Assembly: GCA_027475525.1 (NCBI GenBank)
Contig: JAMWFC010000044.1
Coordinates: 931,340-995,339, forward strand
DNA: 64,000 bases
Direction: 5' to 3'
DNA from: Macrolepiota albuminosa
Taxonomy: Eukaryota > Basidiomycota > Agaricomycetes > Agaricales > Agaricaceae
Shown here piece after piece: positions 58,363 through 64,000 of this stretch. Below the pieces are notes generated by a model. That model did no database searches and was not told where the DNA came from. It saw only the letters and a program-made list of their open reading frames with translations. Made by a program: the position numbers and the translations under genes. How positions within the stretch are numbered: the stretch's first letter is position 1; the number at the start of each line of letters is the position of its first letter.

Positions 58363-58985
58363 CCGAGGCCTTAACCGAACGAAGTGAGGTTGAGGCTGGG
58401 ATTAAGCATTGAGTGGATTGAGCACTGAGTGGTGGAAGACCGAGGCCTTAACCGAACGAAGTGAGGTTGAGGCTGGGATTAAGCATTGAGTTGCGGCTAC
58501 CGAGGCCTTAACCGAACAAAGTGAGGTTGAGGCTGGGATTAAGCATTGAGTTGCGGCTACCGAGGCCTTAACCGAACGAAGTGAGGTTGAGGCCGGGAAT
58601 AAGCACTGAGTTGTGAAATGCCGAGGCCTTAACCGAACGAAGTGAGGTTGAGGCCGGGAATAAGCACTGAGTTGTGAAATGCCGAGGCCTTAACCGAACG
58701 AAGTGAGGTTGAGGCCGGGAATAAGCACTGAGTTGTGAAATGCCGAGGCCTTAACCGAACGAAGTGAGGTTGAGGCCGGGAATAAGCACTGAGTTGTGAA
58801 ATGCCGAGGCCTAAACCGAACGAAGTGAGGTTGAGGCCGGGAATAAGCACTGAGTTGTGAAATGCCGAGGCCTTAACCGAACGAAGTGAGGTTGAGGCTG
58901 GGAATAAGCACTGAGTTGTGAAATGCCGAGGCCTTAACCAAACAAAGTGAGGTTAGGGTGGAGGCTTAGTTGGGGGGGGTTAGGG
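58363..58985. repeat. 60/61-bp tandem array, ten units
   Basis: Units start (CCGAGGCC) at 58363, 58440, 58500, 58560, 58621, 58682, 58743, 58804, 58865 and 58926. The first step is 77, the next two 60 and then 61. The unit contains TTAACCGAACGAAGTGAGGT. The first step is an exact 77-bp duplication (58338-58414/58415-58491). CG is retained. Array-derived frames are not genes. Confidence 0.95.
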
Positions 58986-59041
58986 GGCGAAGCCCCCAAC
59001 GAGCTACAAAATTCATGCTGAAGGCACAAATCGTAGCTCGT
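58975..59041. repeat. Double hairpin next to the array
   Basis: GGGGGCGAAGCCCCC (6-bp stem, GAA loop) is followed by CGAGCTAC...GTAGCTCG as a second inverted pair. A decayed, inverted relative lies at 45180-45260 at the 3' side of the Helitron. Confidence 0.8.
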
Positions 59042-59519
59042 CTCTATAGAATGTGACAATTTTTGTGGAAATTTGATGTAATGACTAAAAATTTGTCAGC
59101 TGAGTCATCAATAACTAAGGCTGACAAATAGTTGTCTTTTTGGTCTGTTTTCAATAATATTAGTAGAAAATGCTTAAGAAATTCAAATCAAATCACTGGA
59201 AAATCAGGAAAAATTCCAGGACTACTGATATACTGATTTTAGTTTTTTGAAATTCATAAATGCTTAAAAAATCCAAATATTTCAAGAAAAATTCAATTGC
59301 TTTGTTTTGCAGGAGATGTTAGTAGAAAATGCCTAAAGAATTTCAGGAAAATTACTGAAAAATCAGGAGAAAATCAAAGGCTACTGATAGACTAATTGTT
59401 AGTTAGAGAAAGGCAGCTGGCACAGATAGTGCAAACAAGCACAAATCCAAAAGTGCCAATGAATATGCATGGCATGGTCCATGGCCAGACCAGTCCACAT
59501 ATTGGGCATCCTAGGACAC

Positions 59520-59910
59520 TGTCAGGTTCCACTGAGTTGGGGGCTTACTGAGAAAGCAACGCCCTTATGAGGCAGACTTGATTTACATGTACTTGGGTGT
59601 CTGGAACTCTGGACTGTGCTCTGGGGTTCAAGATGTGAACAGGGGATTCCTGGAGTAAGAAACTTAGTCTGGGAATTGGGCAAAGAGGGTCAAGTCAAGA
59701 ACCAGAAGTTCCAAGACTAGACCAGGATTAGTAAAGTTTAAGTTGCAAAGTGTGTACCAATCTCAAGAGCATGCAAACAAGTTGAGTGTGCCAGTTGAAG
59801 TGTGCCAGCCAAAGTGTGCCAGTCACTGCGTACCAGTCAATCAGAGGGCACACAAACAATCAATATAATATCAAGACTAGTCTACTACAAGTAGGTAGCT
59901 ACTCTATAAG
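59520..59910 (+). repeat. Decayed, truncated copy of the LTR at 51618
   Basis: Begins TGTCAGGTTC and follows 51618-52020 with most CG changed to TG or CA. It ends at 59910 where KDZ-tail sequence starts. Confidence 0.8.
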
Positions 59911-59914
59911 TGGC

Positions 59915-60989
59915 AGATATTTGGTCAAAGCATGGTATGTCAGTGAAGAAAAGAGGTCTCCAGTCATATGCCCACAAAAAGGTGGCCATGTAGCAAAAAT
60001 TGGCCTCAATGGCAATTGATAAATTTAGGTGGGTGCTTCCTGATTTTATTCCCTCCTCAAACTGCAAGAGATCCGCTGTGAAAATGGTGGATGCAGAGAC
60101 AGATTAAACTGATGGATGCAGCTTGCTGCCATCAACAAATGATTGGAACAGATTTGTGACAGTCACATGCAATGGAATTGTTGAAAATCACTTTTATTTA
60201 CAAGGCACAAAAATCTGATACATAGCAGTATCTGCTTCTATAAGCAACAGTGCAATTGCATCTACCTCTGTACCACACAATGTTATGTCCCAAGCTACTG
60301 TACTAGAAAATTTGCAAGAGGTCATTGACTACATTGAGTCATGCCTCATTGCAGCACTTTCCAATATTGGCAATCTTGTGCCAAGTCTTGAAGCAGAAGA
60401 GGCATGGATTATCTAGCATTTAGACAAGGAGTTGGTAAGATAACTTCAAAATGAGTAAATATATTATGATCTGAATGTGGGCCATAGAACTATGTATTGT
60501 CATATCTAAGGGCTGCATCACTGAATAATGTGGTCTACAATGTCCCAGACATTATCAAAAGCATGAGCCAATTTTTTCCTCTCCAAAATCAGCAAACTTT
60601 GCCCACAGAGATCCTGGAATTTGTTGATGGCTGTCAAGGTCTTATCAGAAATCTGTATGGCTGTGATTGGTGGAACCACATTGGCCAAGAGGATGTTCAG
60701 GTCTTAAGCAATGAAATGCTGGAGCATTGCCTTCTTGTATATCAGCAAGGCTTCCACTCTCTTGAAAGCTTCGATCTGCCAGGGGCCACCAGCAGACACT
60801 TCTAGCCCTAGACAAGTGGCGGTTGCTGGATAGAATGGAACATGTCTCAACAGCCAACAATATGTTTTGTCTGTTTGCTAGCAGCAAGTCCATTGCTGCT
60901 TCTGTTGTCAGTTCTGTTGCCAGGTCCATGGATTCTGCTCGGACAGGCCAATTGACAGGCATCAAGTCCTATATCAACAGTATTGATAG
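59915..60989 (+). repeat. Second copy of the KDZ tail and adjoining ORF
   Basis: Direct-orientation copy of 30020-31215. It contains a 102-codon frame (60497-60805: NVPDIIKSMSQFFPLQNQQT ... EHCLLVYQQGFHSLE) better preserved than in the other copy. It lacks about 100 bases present at 30891-30990. The right end is cut by the LTR that starts at 60990. Confidence 0.8.
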
Positions 60990-61162
60990 TGTAACGAAAT
61001 CATCCATGTTATTAGCGTCAACGACACTATAATCATTTAGTAGAGTATTACGTAAGACAACATCTTGTTTTCACGCTACGTACTAGTCAAATCCGATACT
61101 GCGGTCTGATTTAGCACTATGTGATACACACAAGATAGTTCTAACTTGTAACTCAGGTTACA
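60990..61162 (+). repeat. 5' LTR of young family A element
   Basis: 173 bp from TGTAAC to GTTACA. It keeps CG (GATACTGCGGTCTGA). Immediately downstream comes TTTTTTTAAATCTTCTGC, not a usual tRNA-iMet primer site. Confidence 0.88.
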
Positions 61163-61259
61163 TTTTTTTAAATCTTCTGCTATCGGCTTGTTACCGACTA
61201 GGCAACTCTCATCAAAACCTCTCAATTCTCTGTTGGCATCATGTTGAAAACGTGCTTCC

Positions 61260-64000
61260 ATGACTGGCTCTCTTGATCCGGATCCTCCGTTCCCAGCGGT
61301 AGACACAGGTGATCTACCTGTGCTTCAAGCTGTAAAGACGCAATCAGCATCAGCATATCAACCCCCACCAAAGCAGGACAAAAAGACCCCTCGCGATGTC
61401 AGCGCGAGCTTTAGAATGCCTGATGGGCTATCCGTATCACGGATGATGTCCATTGTACAACCTGGTGGAAAACCAGGAGAGAGATCCGTGGTCTCAGGAG
61501 TGTCGCTGCCAGCGAGCCAAATGCCTTCACTGATGTATCCGGTATTGCCCGAGAGCTCTTCAGCTCCCTCTGAGGGTCAACCGGACGTTACCCAGTACTC
61601 AGAAATGGTACAAGGCAGCGCATTTGCACATAGCACCCCATTCCGGACTGCACCTACGGAATGGCATTTGGAATATGTGGCCAATGCTGCCACTGAACTG
61701 GGACCGTCATCGTTGATGACACAAGGACAGAAGCAAGGACCAGCAATAGTGGTCAGTAGGGAGGACAACAATGTCGTAGGGTTGGAAAAGGCATCAACAG
61801 CGCCTGGAATTCCAGAGTTGCACAGACGGGCCGGCAAACAGCTGCAAGTGAGGCATGACGGCCTCAGGAGAGTTATGGACTTAGAGTCCGAGTTGGAGTC
61901 CTCAGATGATGAGGAAAGCAAAAGGTCGCATTCAACCTTGTCTATCCAGTTACAGCTGGTGTTGGACCGATATCCGTCGGTCGTGAAGGAATCGACATGA
62001 AAGCGTCTGCAGCTCTACATAGTAAAGCACTTACAGTTGCTGGCTGCTAGGAGCCACGATGTACCCCGTGCAGATTCAAATGAATATATCGAATTGTTTG
62101 TGCGCATCTTTGAACTCGAAGTAGTGGAATACCTTACGCGCAAAGCGGCGCAAGGGTCAGCAGTTTCAACGGCTACTCCAGCCGACTCAGTAGAATGTGA
62201 GATGAGTGTGCGCCGACGAGCGCCGTTAATCGCAGACGTGATGGAATTGCTCAATGTGCCTCGTCAGGCTAATGAGTCTCAGCAAGACTACGTTCGGCGT
62301 CAGAACACCGCAAACCGTCAATGCATAGTTAGTGGAGTGCCTCAGCAGGCATTGTCTGAGGTGGAGACTGTGACAACGACTCCGGCAGAGCCAGAAGCAC
62401 TACTTGCAGTGCAGGAGGTTAAGACACCTCATAAGCAAGTTACTATCAAGGAAGAGGTGGACGAAGTCCACATTTTTGAGGAGCAAACACGACCACGACA
62501 TGTAGTGCGACGCGTCCACCTAGTGGACAACTGGAATGAACACGTCAATTACCAGAGAATACGCAACCAGGACTTGCGCAATCATGGTGAGTCGTTAATT
62601 GACGACCAGGGGGTAGTCTTTGAAGGGCGTGAGAGTGTAATGCCTGTCGATGAGATGCGGCAACAATTTGCAGCTCAAACTGCTGAACCGGACAGAAATC
62701 TGGGTGGTAGTGATAATAGTAGTGACCACTACGAGCGGAGGGAGCCAATTCATTGCAATAATAACGGTGGAGGACGTGATCGTAGGAATGACGATCAGGA
62801 CAATAATAATTGTTGTAATAGTGGCAGGCAGGCTGGTGGATTACCACCAGAGCAACAAGTGAGGCAACAGCCCACCCCACGGCTGGAAAGAGCAGCCAAT
62901 GAGCACCTGTTTTGCAGTTCCCGGGCATTTTTGATGCCCGCACCTCATGAATTGCGTGAAACTACGCCGGGAATGAATGAAGCGGTCAGGATCCATATGG
63001 ATCATATGCATGACCACCTCACTTGTCTGGTGGATGACTCCCTTGGAGTCAGATTTAAGTTTCCTGCTGGGGTAAGTCCCCGTAAATCTGATGGTAAGCA
63101 CATACGTGCGTACGCTGGGGGACATAGGTTCTCTCAACTGGAGGACTGGGCCATGGATGTGTGCTACCACCTCGCAGCCTGCTGCTATGGTGGAGACGAC
63201 ATGGACCAGGAGAGGATATTTGTGCTACACGAATTTATGGAAGGAGAGGCTCAGAATTGGTTCCATCACCATGTTCTCCACATTAATCACGACAAGCAGC
63301 ATTGGACATTTAAAGAAGTCCTGATAGGACTGTACAATCGCTTTGTCAATGCTGCAACGATGCAGGAAGCTCATGATGCCTTTAGAAAGGCAGTGTATGA
63401 TGCTAAGACTGGCGTCCAGACCTTTTATGATGACCTGGTGGGTCATGCGCAGAATATGGCCATCTATCCAGACAAATACACTATCCACGAGACATTCCTG
63501 GATGGAATACCCGCAGACATGAGGAGAGCGTTGATACACGACGATAATTTGTCTCCAGAGGTCAATACTGTGACCGAATTCTTGGCATATGCCATCTGTT
63601 ATGAGCAGTCGACATGGACTGCAAACCATTATGAGCAGCGTAGTTCACGCCAAGGAACAGTGAACCGTCAGGCAGTGAAGGTGGGAACCTTCCTGGCCAA
63701 ATGGACAGATATGGAGAACAATCGCAATCCGCAATTCGTTGTTTGTAAAACAATCCCTGGAGGCCAACGGCCTCGATCAAAGCCTGCTGGACAATTGCCA
63801 GCAAAGGATAGTCGACCCTTTTTGGGTCAGAATCAAGTAGCACCGAGAGGAGTGGTGGCGCCTGTACCGCGTATAGCAGGCAAAACCGCTGGGGTTCCAG
63901 AAGCAGCCCAGAGAAGGCCTGCCGGGGACCCCTCAGCGTGCTACAACTGTGGCAGGAGCAGGCATTTCGCTAAGGAGTGTCCCGCCCCTCCTAAGGCACA
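61260..64000 (+). pseudogene. gag: gag polyprotein, one stop codon
   Basis: Starts MTGSLDPDPPFPAVDT. N-terminal P/S/Q-rich region, DLESELESSDDEESKRS, an acidic middle, an N/R/D-rich stretch (62690-62830), then the capsid from about 62950 (IHMDHMHDHLTCLVDD ... FSQLEDWAMDVCYHLAACC ... FLDGIPADMRRAL) and a zinc knuckle at 63939-63980 (CYNCGRSRHFAKEC). The only stop is TGA 61998-62000. The - strand copy has CAA at this codon, so the ancestor was almost surely CGA. After it the frame is open for 2000 bases to the window end. Confidence 0.88.

Larger units (their letters stand above)
58040..59320. repeat. Satellite array framed by 0.27-kb direct repeats
   Basis: 58040-58310 and 59040-59320 are diverged direct repeats (TCTATATAGAATG / TCTATAGAATG, GCTTAAGAAATTCA, CAAGAAAAATTCAATT words), with a third partial copy at 59325-59400. 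Between them lies the 60/61-bp array. Confidence 0.75.
60990..64000 (+). mobile_element. Ty3/gypsy family A element, young, runs off the window
   Basis: 5' LTR, 97-base leader, then gag open to the window edge except for one TGA. High CG content and near-intact frame make it the best reference for the family in this window. It is inserted at the right end of the KDZ-tail repeat. Confidence 0.92.

Noticed and set aside
58363..58985. CRISPR-like array
   Set aside because: The 60/61-bp units are contiguous with no variable spacers, and the setting is eukaryotic; it is a satellite.

Overview
The window looks like a repeat-dominated piece of an Agaricomycete (basidiomycete) genome. The unbroken genes have many 45-100 bp GT-AG introns. 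The repeats are of kinds common in these fungi: Ty3/gypsy LTR elements, a KDZ transposase, a Helitron, a tyrosine recombinase and a Tc1/mariner. The host genes are a drug/H+ antiporter-like MFS gene, an NTF2-RRM-RGG protein, a HET-C protein and an O-methyltransferase. Two runs of exactly 100 N (8468-8567, 25287-25386) show this is a draft scaffold.

Layout. 1-4663: + strand Ty3/gypsy element (family A), gag to integrase, broken by TGA codons and two 77-bp tandem duplications. 4664-6540: LTR-like debris. 6545-8970: MFS transporter gene with promoter, nine exons, a frame problem and a gap. 9205-15089: - strand family A element, strongly decayed, with its 5' LTR. 16200-17838: - strand pol of a second gypsy family (B). 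17839-21130: repeats, including tRNA-derived units. 21362-25079: two decayed genes of unknown function. 25211-31215: a long inverted repeat embedded in and beside KDZ transposase sequence. 31240-33700: a 15-residue-repeat ORF, then a possible mitochondrial insertion. 33780-35560: inverted copy of the tRNA-derived repeat. 35830-36583: Tc1/mariner. 37717-44328: a host gene island with intron-containing tRNA-Thr(AGU), a G3BP-like gene (-) and a 20-exon het-C gene (+) sharing a short divergent promoter. 45170-50000: a very AT-rich, decayed Helitron. 50687-51100: tyrosine recombinase fragment. 51618-53096: a solo LTR and a MITE-like hairpin. 53699-55599: intact 10-exon O-methyltransferase. 56840-57665: family B reverse transcriptase. 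58040-59320: 60/61-bp satellite between direct repeats. 59520-60989: old LTR plus KDZ-tail duplicate. 60990-64000: 5' LTR and a nearly open gag of a young family A element running off the window.

Two themes cut across the window. (1) Decay follows loss of CG dinucleotides: old repeats have almost none, and the in-frame stops of the youngest copies are TGA where a CGA is expected, which fits CpG methylation and deamination. (2) Nine tandem duplications have a period of exactly 77 bp in unrelated sequence (genes, satellite, transposons, possible mtDNA). I read these mainly as an assembly signature (k=77), and they affect gene models, for example at the acceptor of the G3BP-like intron.

The host genes form no obvious pathway. 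The two pairs with informative context are the divergent G3BP-like/het-C pair and the O-methyltransferase standing alone among repeats. Exon maps for het-C (843 aa) and the O-methyltransferase (471 aa) were worked out by hand and keep frame throughout. The G3BP-like model keeps frame only if the second copy of a duplicated splice acceptor is used.
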